64,000 nt of DNA from Mycobacterium sp. KBS0706 (lineage in GTDB: Bacteria > Pseudomonadota > Alphaproteobacteria > DSM-16000 > Inquilinaceae): assembly GCF_005938675.2 (NCBI RefSeq), contig NZ_VCCH02000036.1, forward strand, positions 1-64,000, given 5' to 3'. Numbering within the stretch: position 1 is the stretch's first letter; the number at the start of each line of letters is the position of its first letter. A program made the translations under genes and the position numbers. Below are positions 26,190-35,050 of the stretch, in pieces. The notes below the pieces were generated by a model. It was not told where the DNA came from and did not search any database. It was given only the letters and a program-made list of their open reading frames with translations.

Positions 26190-28361
26190 TCACGCCACCG
26201 CGGGCAAGCCGGCAACGAAGGCGCTGTGCTGCTGCAGATAGTCCTGGGTCCCCTCCCAGGCAATGTCGGCGGCACGCCGGGCCGCCACGGCCACCTCGCC
26301 ATCGAGCTTCGCCAGCAGCGCCTCGTAATCGGCGACGAAGCCATCGGGATCGGCGGGGTCGCCGAGATTCAGGCCAAGGCCGAGATCCCGGTCGAGCAGA
26401 TTGCCGACCCACAGCACCTCATGCGGCGAGTGGCCGCCATTGTAGCCCACCAGCATGGCGGTCATGGTCAGGAAGAAGCTCGCGGGGGTTTCGTCCGGAA
26501 CCGTCCCTGTCTCCTTCAGATACCAGAACAGGTGCAGCAGCATGTTCGCGGTTCCGGACACGCCGCTGCCGAACGGAACGCCCCGCTGATGCGCCGTGCG
26601 GATGGCCGGCGGCAGGTCCATCTCGTCAAGCTCGACGCCCTCCTGCCGGATGCCGAAGCGGTAATTGGTCGAGGCGCGCGTGCTCTCGCCCGGCACCGCG
26701 TCGCGCGCTGCGGCGGGCTGGTGCAACAGGGTGATCCCGACGGCGTCGGTGGCGGGAACCTCGTCATCCGGCCAGGGGAATTCGCGGTCCCTCTGCGGCT
26801 TGATGAGATCCTCGTATCGCTCATTCGCCGGCTCCATCCACGGCGGATCGGGCTGCTCCAGATCGCGTCGCGCCCGCGTCAGCTGATCGGACAGCTCGGC
26901 CATCAGCGAGAGCCTGGCGAGCATCTCCTGCCCGGTCCGCGGCCTGGCGACGAGAATGGTCTTGATGGCGCCCAGCGTGGCCCCGGAGTCGCCATCTTCG
27001 TCCGCCTCCGCCTCGGCTGTCACAGCCAGGTCCGCCATCTCGGGCAGGCCCCGCGACCAAGGCCGCGGCGCCTCCGCGGCATAGACCGGCCCGACCTTGA
27101 CGGCAGCGGCGAGGCAGCCCTCGTCGTCATCCCCGAGCAGCTGGCTGAAGGCCGTTCCGACATCGAGGCAGATGTCGAGGAATTCCTCGGGCGGCTGCTG
27201 CACCAGCGCCGCGACAAACTTGGTCTCGAATACCCGCCCATACAGGTTGTCGTGCAGCTGGGCCCGCGGCTGGACCTTGCCGGCTTCGGGCAGCTGAGTC
27301 CGCAGCGTCCCGACCATGGCATGGGCATCGGGATCGAGCTCCGCGAGGATCGCCTCGGCCTCCTGCAGCAGCAGGTCGACGGCTGAACGGTCCGCCGCAT
27401 GAGTCGTGAACATCGTCCGGCCGCGCCGTTGCAGCGCCTGCAGCCGCTCATTCTCCGGGTGGCGCTGTGCGGCACTGCGGATCGTCGCCATCAGGTGGAT
27501 CAGGACATCGTTCGGGGTCCGTTCGGTGTGCGTCCGCTCGCGCTGCGGGGTCCGGGACAGCGGCCTGGTCACCAGCGTGCCGAGCCGGGCCGACAGCTGG
27601 ACGGCCATGGCCTCGATGGCGCTCTGCTCCCAGCGTTTCGTGCCGCGGGCCGGCGCGAGGGCGTCGACCGCCCGGATCGCTGCGGCCAGCAGCACCGGAT
27701 TGTCGTCGGCCAGGACCTGCGCGATATAGGCTTCGAAATCCGCGATCAGCGCGTCGATCTCAGGCTGTTGCTGCTTGATGGTCTTCTTGAACCGTCGGGG
27801 TCCTGCCCCGGGCCTGAACGGGTCCCTTATCGTCCCGGCCGTGTCGACCTGGTCGAGCAGGGCGTCCGCATAGGCCCTTTCATCGGCGGCATAGAGTTCC
27901 TGGTTCGCCTCGGTCGGCTCGATCCGGACCCGGATGCCGGACCGCAAGGCCTTCAGCTCGGCGAACTCCGTCGGCGATGGCGCGGTTCCGTCATCGCGGC
28001 CGTCAATGCGCCGCACCAGATCGGCGAGATCCCTGGCCGCCACGTCGTGGATCGCGGCGGCAGCCGCGATATCGCCGGCAGCGTCCGCAGCGATAAGATC
28101 CGCCAGTTCAGCCGGCGTGCGGTTGGACGCCGCCCGGACATACGGCAGCATCAGCCGCAGATCGGTCGCGATCGCCTGGGCTTCATCGCGCATGGCCGGA
28201 TCCGGCCAGGTCGCGGCCCGCGCGGCCAACGCGTCGCAAGCCTGCACCACGCCGGAGTCGGGAATGGGCGCGGCTGCGGATGGCTGACGGCTGGACACCG
28301 CCGCGCCGGTGATCCGTTCGATCCAATCGGCAATCACCGCCGGTAAGCTGAGACTGTTCAT
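26190..28361 (-). CDS. Large cytoplasmic protein of unknown function
   Basis: A 723-residue protein I do not recognise. There is no signal peptide or membrane span. The N-terminal half is alpha-helical in appearance and acidic, with QQQPEIDALIADFEAYI and similar amphipathic stretches. The C-terminal 200 residues look like a folded domain with unusual conserved-looking blocks: FGSGVSGTANMLLHLFWYLK, ASFFLTMTAMLVGYNGGHSP and HEVLWVGNLLDRD. The Gly-Gly-His-Ser-x-x-Glu pattern could be a catalytic or metal site (speculation). It stands alone, convergent with the kinase gene 3 bp away. Its GC content looks somewhat lower than that of the neighbours. An effector or toxin-like role is possible but unproven. 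Confidence 0.75.
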   Translation of the reverse strand: MNSLSLPAVIADWIERITGAAVSSRQPSAAAPIPDSGVVQACDALAARAATWPDPAMRDEAQAIATDLRLMLPYVRAASNRTPAELADLIAADAAGDIAAAAAIHDVAARDLADLVRRIDGRDDGTAPSPTEFAELKALRSGIRVRIEPTEANQELYAADERAYADALLDQVDTAGTIRDPFRPGAGPRRFKKTIKQQQPEIDALIADFEAYIAQVLADDNPVLLAAAIRAVDALAPARGTKRWEQSAIEAMAVQLSARLGTLVTRPLSRTPQRERTHTERTPNDVLIHLMATIRSAAQRHPENERLQALQRRGRTMFTTHAADRSAVDLLLQEAEAILAELDPDAHAMVGTLRTQLPEAGKVQPRAQLHDNLYGRVFETKFVAALVQQPPEEFLDICLDVGTAFSQLLGDDDEGCLAAAVKVGPVYAAEAPRPWSRGLPEMADLAVTAEAEADEDGDSGATLGAIKTILVARPRTGQEMLARLSLMAELSDQLTRARRDLEQPDPPWMEPANERYEDLIKPQRDREFPWPDDEVPATDAVGITLLHQPAAARDAVPGESTRASTNYRFGIRQEGVELDEMDLPPAIRTAHQRGVPFGSGVSGTANMLLHLFWYLKETGTVPDETPASFFLTMTAMLVGYNGGHSPHEVLWVGNLLDRDLGLGLNLGDPADPDGFVADYEALLAKLDGEVAVAARRAADIAWEGTQDYLQQHSAFVAGLPAVA

Positions 28362-28477
28362 GCTTGCTGCCGCTGCGCCTTGCGTTCGGGGCTGTCGGCA
28401 GTGATGTGTGGCCGGCCGCCGCCCGGCGCCACGACGGAAGGGCTACAGCGGTAATGGCGTTCGCGAGGCCCGGGCGG

Positions 28478-28951
28478 CTATGGCCGATCGGCGAGATCCT
28501 GGCGGATGATTTCGACCAGCCCGTCGAACACGTCTTCGGTGCCGCCGATGCGCTGGCGGCGGGCACCGTCGCCGCCGCCGAGGAACGCCGCCTGCTCGGT
28601 GAACCGCATCGCGGTCCGCGACCCGGCCGGCAGCAGCTCCACCGTCGCCAGCGAGGCCGAGACCCGCTGGCCGCCGAAGCTCATCTCATAGGCGTAGATG
28701 ATCCGCTGCCCGGCGACGATGTCGAGATAGTGGGCGCGGAAGGTCATCTCCTGCCCGTCGGGCATCCGCCAATGCTTGGCCTCGATGCCGCCGACCCGGA
28801 AGTCGAACAGGTCCTCGAGCACGGCCCAGTCGGGGTGGCAATCGGTCCAGCGCCGCTTCAGCGCCGGCTCTGCCCAGAAGCGGAAGGCGTGGGCGGGGCT
28901 GCCGGGCAGGTCGCGCTCGACGACGAAGGTGGCATGGTCGACGGTGCTCAC
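28478..28951 (-). CDS. SRPBCC (AHSA1-like) domain protein
   Basis: A 157-residue START-like protein of the AHSA1/SRPBCC superfamily, a helix-grip fold with a hydrophobic ligand cavity. Typical features are the opening VERDLPGSPAHAFRFWAEPA, KRRWTDCH, DFRVGGIEAKHWRMPDG, a Y-x-D-I-V core strand (HYLDIVAGQRIIYAYEM) and a C-terminal helix ending EIIRQDLADRP. Its start overlaps the stop of the ArsR-type gene by 4 nt. ArsR/SRPBCC pairs are a common bacterial arrangement, in which the regulator controls its partner. The ligand is unknown. Confidence 0.87.
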   Translation of the reverse strand: MSTVDHATFVVERDLPGSPAHAFRFWAEPALKRRWTDCHPDWAVLEDLFDFRVGGIEAKHWRMPDGQEMTFRAHYLDIVAGQRIIYAYEMSFGGQRVSASLATVELLPAGSRTAMRFTEQAAFLGGGDGARRQRIGGTEDVFDGLVEIIRQDLADRP

Positions 28952-29274
28952 GGCGTCTCCTCGGGGATCTCGTGCATCAGGGTCTCCAGCCGGTCGAAGG
29001 CGGCGTTGAGGGCGGCCTCGCGGTCGCGCACCCAGTCGGCAATCACGGCCAGGGCGGCGGGCTGCAGGCTGTAGGTGCGGGCGCGGCCGGCCTTGCGCGA
29101 CACGACGATGCCGCTGTCCTCCAGGATCCGGAGGTGCTTGACCGCGGAGGGCAGCCGCATCCCCGCCGGCTCGGCCAATTGCTTGACCGTCGCCGGGCCG
29201 CGACTGAGGCGCTCGGCCATGCCCCGGCGGTTCGGGTCGGACAGGGCGATGAAGATGCGGTCGAGAGCTTCCAC
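28948..29274 (-). CDS. ArsR-family transcriptional regulator
   Basis: A 108-residue winged-helix regulator. It opens with the family pattern RIFIALSDPNRRGMAERLSR, then TVKQLAEPAGMRLPSAVKHL as the recognition helices and VSRKAGRARTYSLQP as the wing. It has no ELCVCDL-type metal-binding cysteines, so it belongs to the non-metal ArsR branch usually found before SRPBCC genes. It probably represses its own two-gene operon. The glutathione transferase gene ends 15 bp upstream on the same strand and may be co-transcribed with it. Confidence 0.9.
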   Translation of the reverse strand: MEALDRIFIALSDPNRRGMAERLSRGPATVKQLAEPAGMRLPSAVKHLRILEDSGIVVSRKAGRARTYSLQPAALAVIADWVRDREAALNAAFDRLETLMHEIPEETP

Positions 29275-29289
29275 CCGTCGGCTCTCCGG

Positions 29290-29970
29290 CTAGTCCTGCA
29301 GGAACCTGTCCGGCATGGCCTCACGATACGGGAACATCGAGAAGTAGGGCCGGGCCTCGCGCAGCGTGCGCCGCATCGACGGCCGGTCCAGCAGCCGTTC
29401 GAAATAAGCTGCGAGGTTCGGGAATGCCGGCGCGAAGGGATGGACCATCGAGGCATAGAACAGCGCCGGCGACGCGGCGCAGTCGGCCAGGGTGAAGCGG
29501 TCGCCGATCGCCCACTCCTTGCCGGCGAGATGGGCGTCGAGCATGGCATAGGCGGTGTCGAGCGACCGCCGCGCCTCGGCGATGCCGAACGGATCCCGGC
29601 TGTCGGCCGGGCGCAGCCGGTCGCCGACGATCCGCTGCATCGGCACGGCGACGTAGAGGTCGAAGGCGCGGTCCCACAGCCGGGCGTCGAGCGCCTGCTC
29701 CGGATCCTCCGGCAGCATCGGGGCCGGGCCGGGATAGTGCCGCTGCACGTATTCGATGATGATGCTCGTCTCCGCGACGACGCGGTCGCGCCCGGAGTCG
29801 TGGAGGACCGGGATCTTCCCGACCGGCCATTTCGCCATCAGCGCCGCCGCCTCGCCCGGGTCGCCCAGATCGACCGTCACCGCCTCGAACGCGGTTTCGT
29901 TCTCATAGAAGGCGATCAGGACCTTGTGACAGAAGGACGCCAGGGGGTGGAGGTACAGGGTCAGGGCCAT
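29290..29970 (-). CDS. Glutathione S-transferase family protein
   Basis: A 226-residue cytosolic GST. The N-terminal thioredoxin-like domain has LYLHPLASFCHKVLIAFYEN, with a serine-cysteine pair at the active-site position, the cis-proline in KIPVLHD and the glutathione-binding ETSIIIEY. The C-terminal helical domain contains the folding motif region FTLADCAASPALFYAS. Substrates cannot be told from sequence; conjugation or removal of electrophiles is the family role. The ATG at 29970 is followed directly by the first strand. It lies just upstream of the ArsR/SRPBCC pair on the same strand. Confidence 0.9.
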   Translation of the reverse strand: MALTLYLHPLASFCHKVLIAFYENETAFEAVTVDLGDPGEAAALMAKWPVGKIPVLHDSGRDRVVAETSIIIEYVQRHYPGPAPMLPEDPEQALDARLWDRAFDLYVAVPMQRIVGDRLRPADSRDPFGIAEARRSLDTAYAMLDAHLAGKEWAIGDRFTLADCAASPALFYASMVHPFAPAFPNLAAYFERLLDRPSMRRTLREARPYFSMFPYREAMPDRFLQD

Positions 29971-30087
29971 TGGTCCGCTCCCATAGTTTCCTTATCTGGA
30001 AACTATTCGAAGCCGACGACAAAGACAAGGACAGTTTCCGCTGCCGGAAACCATCTCGACCGACCGGCTCTAACGACCTCTCATCAT

Positions 30088-30179
30088 CCGTCATGGCGAG
30101 CCCCGAAGGGGCGTGGCCATCCAGGGCGGCTCGCACCGGCCCCTGGATGGCCACGGCGCTGCGCGCCTCGCCATGACGG
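30088..30179. repeat. Dispersed palindromic repeat, family B (copy 2)
   Basis: A 92-bp element in the 233-bp gap before the ABC permease gene. Its ends are CCGTCATGGCGAG / CTCGCCATGACGG, with an interior hairpin of TGGCCATCCAGGG and CCCTGGATGGCCA. The core CTCGCACCGGCCCCTGGAT is identical in the copy at 37394-37480. The rest of the gap shows nothing else. Confidence 0.85.
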
Positions 30180-30203
30180 GTTTATATTCGCGGTACTCCG
30201 GCC

Positions 30204-31049
30204 CTACCCCTTCACCGCCCCGGCCGACAGCCCCTCGACCAGGAAGCGCTGGAGATAGACGAAGCCGAGCGCGATCGGCACCACGGCGAGGACCGAGGCG
30301 GCCATCAGCCCGCCCCAGTCGGTCAGGTGCGAGCCCTTGAACAGCATGATGCCGGGCGTCAGCGTCCGCCGCGCGTCGCTGTTGATCAGCACATAGCCGA
30401 ACATGAACTCGTTCCACGCCGTGACGAAGGCGAAGACCGCGGTGGCGAAGATGCCGGGCGCCGAGACCGGCAGCAGCACGCGCAGGATGAAGCCGGTGCG
30501 GGAGCAGCCGTCGATCTCCGACGCGTCCTCCAGCTCGCGCGGCACGGCGTCGAAGAAGCCCTTCAGCATGAAGGTGCAGAGCGGGATGGTGAAGGTGCAG
30601 TAGACGATGATCAGCGCCGCATAGGTCGACAAGAGGCCCAGGCGCTGCATCAGGATGTAGAGCGGCACCAGCAGCAGCACGCCCGGGATCATCTGCGACA
30701 GCAGCAGCGCGCCGCCGACCAGCCGCGACAGCGACAGATACGCCCAGCGGCTGAGCGCGTAGCTGCAGAACACCGAGACGGTGATGGTCAGGATGGTCGA
30801 CCCGGCGGCGACGATCAGGCTGTTGCGGAAATAGGTCAGGAACTCGCTGTCCAGCAGCACCCGGGCGAAGTTCGACAGGGTCGGGGCGTCGATCCAGAAG
30901 CTGGGGTCGGCGCTGCGCACCTCCGCCACCGGCTTCAGCGCCGTGTCGATCATCCACAGGAACGGAAACAGGCTGTAGGCCGCGAACAGGATCAGCGTGC
31001 CGTAGGTCAGCAGGCTGCGCAGCGACCGCTGGGAGGCGCCGACGACCAT
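30204..31049 (-). CDS. ABC sugar transporter permease (MalG/CUT1 type)
   Basis: A 281-residue inner-membrane permease with six predicted spans. It has the MalG-type opening LFPFLWMIDTALKP and the family EAA loop ELEDASEIDGCSRTGFILRVLLPVSAPG near residue 185, which docks the ATPase. The gene ends the alpha-galactoside cluster. Its start shares one base with the stop of the upstream permease gene, so the pair is translationally coupled. No ATPase gene follows; a palindromic repeat and the glutathione transferase gene lie beyond. Together with its partner it should import an alpha-galactoside such as melibiose or raffinose (inferred from the GH4 neighbour). Confidence 0.9.
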   Translation of the reverse strand: MVVGASQRSLRSLLTYGTLILFAAYSLFPFLWMIDTALKPVAEVRSADPSFWIDAPTLSNFARVLLDSEFLTYFRNSLIVAAGSTILTITVSVFCSYALSRWAYLSLSRLVGGALLLSQMIPGVLLLVPLYILMQRLGLLSTYAALIIVYCTFTIPLCTFMLKGFFDAVPRELEDASEIDGCSRTGFILRVLLPVSAPGIFATAVFAFVTAWNEFMFGYVLINSDARRTLTPGIMLFKGSHLTDWGGLMAASVLAVVPIALGFVYLQRFLVEGLSAGAVKG

Positions 31050-32002
31050 CAGCCCTCCCGCCGGCGCCTTGCGACGCCGTAGTGGTAGACGAAGAACAGG
31101 CTGGCCAGGAACGCCATCGACATCGAGGCCACGGCGCAGGCGGCGCCGACGTCGAAATCCTGCATGGCGTAGCGGTAGATCATGATCGGCAGCGTCTCCG
31201 ACGCGTTCAGCGGGCCGCCTTCGGTCATCACCCAGATGAAGTCGAAATTGATCGCGGTCCAGACGATGTGGATGAAGATCAGCGTCAGCGACACCGTGCG
31301 CAGATGCGGCAGGGTGATGACCCGGAAGCGGCGCCAGGCCCCTGCCCCGTCGACCGCCGCGGCCTCGTGCAGCTCGCGCGGGATCGCCTGCAGCGCCGCC
31401 AGCAAGCTGAGGGTGTAGAAGGGATAGCTGCGCCAGATGTTGACGAAGGTGACGGTCAGGAGCGCCGTGTCCATCTGGCCGAGCCAGGGATAGGGCGCGT
31501 CGAGCAGGCCCAGCTTCACCATCCAGATGTTCAGGATCCCGTAGTCGGGCGTCAGCATCCAGGTCCAGTTCAGCCCGGCGACGGCGATCGGGATCACCCA
31601 GGGGATGATGATCAGGCCGCGGAAGATGGCCCGGGCCCTGACCGGCTGGGCCAGGGCCACGGCCGAGGCGAGGCCGAGCGCGTATTCCCCGGCCACCGAC
31701 AGCCCGGTCCAGATCGCGGTGTTCCAGAGCGCCGGCAGGAAGTCGCCGTCCTCCCAGACGGTCCGGTAGTTATCCCAGCCGGCGAAGCCGGTGACCGTCG
31801 GGTTGACCAGGTTGACGTAACGCAGGCTGTCCCACAGCACCCGCAGCAGCGGATAGGCGACCAGCACCAGGACCAGGATCCCGGCCGGCGCCAGGAACAC
31901 CAGCGCGGTGCGCCGGATCCGGGCGGCGCGGGTCGGGTGCCGGCGGGCGTCTGGCCTCGCCGGCGCCGATGCGCGTATCCCGATCTCCGCCGCAGCCTTC
32001 AT
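31049..32002 (-). CDS. ABC sugar transporter permease (MalF/CUT1 type)
   Basis: A 317-residue permease, the partner of the following gene. The N-terminal cytoplasmic tail is basic; the first span is ALVFLAPAGILVLVLVAYPL near residue 34. Further spans and the EAA loop (IPRELHEAAAVDGAGAWRRF, about residues 205-225) follow the CUT1 plan. The MalF-type opening SLRYVNLVNPTVTGFAGWDN is clear. Upstream, a 122-bp repeat with several hairpins separates it from the binding-protein gene and may reduce its expression relative to that gene (inference). Confidence 0.9.
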   Translation of the reverse strand: MKAAAEIGIRASAPARPDARRHPTRAARIRRTALVFLAPAGILVLVLVAYPLLRVLWDSLRYVNLVNPTVTGFAGWDNYRTVWEDGDFLPALWNTAIWTGLSVAGEYALGLASAVALAQPVRARAIFRGLIIIPWVIPIAVAGLNWTWMLTPDYGILNIWMVKLGLLDAPYPWLGQMDTALLTVTFVNIWRSYPFYTLSLLAALQAIPRELHEAAAVDGAGAWRRFRVITLPHLRTVSLTLIFIHIVWTAINFDFIWVMTEGGPLNASETLPIMIYRYAMQDFDVGAACAVASMSMAFLASLFFVYHYGVARRRREG

Positions 32003-32042
32003 GACGCTATCCCCTGACGCTCACTCGAACGGAGAGGCCGGA

Positions 32043-32164
32043 GCCGCCCCCTCACCCGAAATCGCTGCGCGATTTCGACCTCTCCCCGAGGGAGAGGTGA
32101 AGATTCCCTCTCCTCGGGGAGAGGGGGCCCGACGCCGAAGGCGGCGGGAGGGTGAGGGGGCGGC
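32043..32164. repeat. Composite palindromic repeat, family C, inside the transporter operon
   Basis: A 122-bp element bounded by a perfect 15-bp inverted repeat (GCCGCCCCCTCACCC / GGGTGAGGGGGCGGC). Inside are GAAATCGCTGCGCGATTTC, CTCTCCCCGAGGGAGAG and CCCTCTCCTCGGGGAGAGGG, so it can fold into a multi-arm structure. It fills the gap between the binding-protein and first permease genes. Confidence 0.88.
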
Positions 32165-32186
32165 ACCGGCCGAGCCCCCTTCTCTG

Positions 32187-33437
32187 CTACGACGAGCTCA
32201 GCTCGCCGGACTGGCGCAGGGCGCGGTTGACCTGCTTGGCGAGCCAGGCGGCGACCTCGGCAGGGTCCTCCTTCTTCAGCAGCACCCGGCCGATCGATTC
32301 CTCTATCGCCCGGGTGATCTGGCCCAGCGCCACCGGCGGGAAGACCACGCCCGTCGCGGCCAGCGAGGAGAAGCCCTCGCCCCACACGCCGGGGCTGACC
32401 ACGTCCTGGCGGATCGAGGTCGTCGGCCGCCCCGCCGCCTGGTAGTCGCGGCCGGTCATGAAGGTGGCGAAGGCCCAGACCTCCTTCGGGTGCTGTGTCG
32501 ACTTGTAGAGGTAGAAGGGGTTGATCTCGAAGAAGGTCGCCGGCTTCAGCTTGTACGGCGGCGGCGCCACCTTCACATCGGCCATCGTCTCGGGGTTGGT
32601 CTGGGCGCGCGATTGCATCCAGGCGCCGTCGACTGCCATGGCGTATTTGCCGAGGGCGAAGTTGCTGTCCTCCTCCTCCCAGCCCCAGCCGGCGGCTTCG
32701 GGTGCCAAGGCGCCCTCGTCCAGCAGGCGGCGATAGAAGGCGAAGACCTCGGTCGCCCGCGCCAGCTCCGCCGGGTCGTCGGCCCAGCTGTTCTTGTAGC
32801 CGCCGTCCGGCTGGCGCCGGGCAATGGCGACGTCGTTCTGCGCCAGGTACATGATCAGCTCCTGCGGCGCCCGCACCCCGGTGCCGGCGATGCCGAAGCC
32901 GTACTGGCCGGTCGCCGCCTTGACCTTCGCGGCGGCCGCGATCAGCTCGTCCCAGGTCTTCGGCGGCGCCGCGACCCCGGCCTTCTTCAGCGTCTCCTCG
33001 TGATAGAGCAGCGCCCGGATGCCGAGGTAATGCGGCATCGCCATCAGCTTGCCGTCGATGGTCAGCGCCTCGATCACATTCGGGTAGATCGCCTCGCGCC
33101 CCGGCCAGTCGGCGGCGTAGGGGGTGAGGTCGAGCAGCGCGCCCATGCGGTACAACTCACCGAACCATTCCGGCAGTCCCCAGCTGATGTCTGGCGCGTC
33201 ACCGCCGGCCACCGCCGTCACCAGCTTGTCGTGCAAGGCGCTGAAGGCGATGTTCTGGGTCTCGATCCTGATATCCGGATGCGCCTGCTCGAAGGCGGCG
33301 ATCTGCGCCTGCATCGCCTTGGCGTCGGGCTGGGCGGGGTCCCAGGCCACCCAGAAGCGCAGCGTCACCGGTTCGGCCATGGCCGGCAGCGCCAGCAACA
33401 GCCCCGCCAGAACGAGCGCGATCTTCGTCAATTTCAT
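32187..33437 (-). CDS. ABC sugar transporter substrate-binding protein
   Basis: A 416-residue periplasmic binding protein. The signal peptide is MKLTKIALVLAGLLLALPAMA, with cleavage before EPVTLRFW. The mature part follows the extracellular solute-binding family 1 pattern: FEQAHPDIRIETQNI, KLVTAVAGGDAPDISW, LIAAAAKVK, and a C-terminal lobe with YKSTQHPKEVWAFATFM. It delivers sugar to the two downstream permeases. The gene begins about 47 bp after the GH4 gene in the same direction, with GGGAGG at ideal spacing. Binding of alpha-galactosides is inferred from that neighbour. Confidence 0.92.
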   Translation of the reverse strand: MKLTKIALVLAGLLLALPAMAEPVTLRFWVAWDPAQPDAKAMQAQIAAFEQAHPDIRIETQNIAFSALHDKLVTAVAGGDAPDISWGLPEWFGELYRMGALLDLTPYAADWPGREAIYPNVIEALTIDGKLMAMPHYLGIRALLYHEETLKKAGVAAPPKTWDELIAAAAKVKAATGQYGFGIAGTGVRAPQELIMYLAQNDVAIARRQPDGGYKNSWADDPAELARATEVFAFYRRLLDEGALAPEAAGWGWEEEDSNFALGKYAMAVDGAWMQSRAQTNPETMADVKVAPPPYKLKPATFFEINPFYLYKSTQHPKEVWAFATFMTGRDYQAAGRPTTSIRQDVVSPGVWGEGFSSLAATGVVFPPVALGQITRAIEESIGRVLLKKEDPAEVAAWLAKQVNRALRQSGELSSS

Positions 33438-33484
33438 GGTCGCCTCCCCTCGATGTTGGTTTGCCGGAGCGTTGGCCGCCCGGG

Positions 33485-34954
33485 CTATTGCGCGGCGTCC
33501 GCCTTGGCCGTGGCCCGGGCCTCGCGCAGCTGGTCGACGCTGCGCACCGACAGGCGGGCGGCGCCGTCCCAGTCGCGCGTCGCCACGCCGCCGCGGGCCA
33601 GGCGCTGCTTCGCGCCGTCGATGGCATGGGCGTATTGCGGCAGCCACTCGGCCTGGGCGACCAGCAGCTCGTCGACCATCTGCCAGACCTCGTCCGGGTT
33701 GCAGACGGCGCCGACCAGCGGATCGTGCAACACGGCCAGGCGCAGCAGGTCGAGGTCGCCGGTCACTGCGGCCTTGACCGCCATGCGCTGGACATTGACC
33801 GAGGTGGTGCAGGTGGCGGCGCAGCCCAGCGGCAGCTCCAGCCCCGCCGCCATGTTGAGGCCGAAGCGGTCGACGAAGCCCGGCGTCTCGACGATGCAAT
33901 CCTGCGGCAGGTTGGTGATCAGCCCCTCGTTGCGCCGGTTGAAATGACCGCGATAGACCCGGCCGGTCTCGAGAGCCTCGATGATGTAGCTGCCGTGCTC
34001 GTCCGAGCGGCGGTAGTCGGACAGCGGCGCCCCGGCTTCGGACAGCCAGCGCGGGAAGTCGGTCTCGAACCAGTTCCGCTGCTCGGTGCAGTGGCGCAGA
34101 TAGCCGCCGGTCTCGCCGTTGATCCAGTTCGACAGGTCGATCCAGCGGTTGATCTCGTCCGGCCGCTTCCGGTACCACGGCAGGTATTCGCTGAGATGGC
34201 CGTTGCTCTCGGTCGAATAGCAGCCGAAGCGGCGCAGCACGTCGATCCGGACCTTCTCCTCCTGGCTGTAGCGCGGATGACGCTCGAAGGCCTCCAGCAG
34301 CTCCTGTGCCTCGATCTTGCGGCCGCGGAAGCGGATGTCGGTGTACCAGGTCTGGTGGTTGATGCCGGCGCAGATGTAGTCGACCTCACGCGGGTCCTCG
34401 GCGCCCAGGACCTCGGCGATCTGGTGCCAGCCATGCTGCACGCCGTGGCACAGGCCGATGGTGTTGGCGACGCCGCCGTGCTCGATCGCGGCCCAGGTGT
34501 TCATCGCCATCGGGTTGGCGTAGTTCAGGAACCACGCCCCCTCCTCCGCCTCCGCCCGGATGTCGCGGCAAAAGTCGAGAACCTGCGGGATGTTGCGCTG
34601 GCCGTACAGGATGCCGCCGGCGCAGATGGTGTCGCCGACGCATTGGTCGACGCCGTATTTCAGCGGGATCTCGATGTCGCCGGCGAAGGCGCGCAGGCCG
34701 CCGATGCGAACGCAGCTGATGACGTAGCGCGCGCCCGCCAGCGCCCGGCGCCGTTCCGCCGATGTCGTCACCCGCGCCGGCAGCCGATTGGCCTCGATGT
34801 CGCGGCGCAGGATCTGCGCCACCATGTCGAGGTTGTCGGCATTGATGTCATGAAGCGCGAATTCGGTGTCCTGCAGCTCCGGCACCTTCAGCATGTCGCG
34901 CACCAGCTTCCGGGTGAAGCCGACGCTGCCCGCGCCGATCACGGCAACCTTCAT
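33485..34954 (-). CDS. Glycoside hydrolase family 4 alpha-galactosidase (MelA-like)
   Basis: A 489-residue cytoplasmic GH4 enzyme, which uses NAD+ and a divalent metal (commonly Mn2+) to cleave glycosides by a redox-assisted elimination. It shows the nucleotide-binding GAGSVGFTRKLV at the N-terminus, NYANPMAMNTW near residue 150, the metal site CHGVQHGW near 172 (cysteine and histidine) and GINHQTWY with the second histidine. Length and motif spacing fit MelA-type alpha-galactosidases rather than 6-phospho-glycosidases. The ATG at 34954 has the strong site AGGAGG 5 nt upstream. It leads the transport operon, and the AraC gene is divergent 96 bp away. Confidence 0.9.
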   Translation of the reverse strand: MKVAVIGAGSVGFTRKLVRDMLKVPELQDTEFALHDINADNLDMVAQILRRDIEANRLPARVTTSAERRRALAGARYVISCVRIGGLRAFAGDIEIPLKYGVDQCVGDTICAGGILYGQRNIPQVLDFCRDIRAEAEEGAWFLNYANPMAMNTWAAIEHGGVANTIGLCHGVQHGWHQIAEVLGAEDPREVDYICAGINHQTWYTDIRFRGRKIEAQELLEAFERHPRYSQEEKVRIDVLRRFGCYSTESNGHLSEYLPWYRKRPDEINRWIDLSNWINGETGGYLRHCTEQRNWFETDFPRWLSEAGAPLSDYRRSDEHGSYIIEALETGRVYRGHFNRRNEGLITNLPQDCIVETPGFVDRFGLNMAAGLELPLGCAATCTTSVNVQRMAVKAAVTGDLDLLRLAVLHDPLVGAVCNPDEVWQMVDELLVAQAEWLPQYAHAIDGAKQRLARGGVATRDWDGAARLSVRSVDQLREARATAKADAAQ

Positions 34955-35050
34955 CGCATCCTCCTGAAGCCCACCGGCCTCTCGGCAAGCCATTTCGTGC
35001 TATGGTCTATGGGGCCAGGAAAACCGGCGAAAGAGGAATTTCGTGCGATC

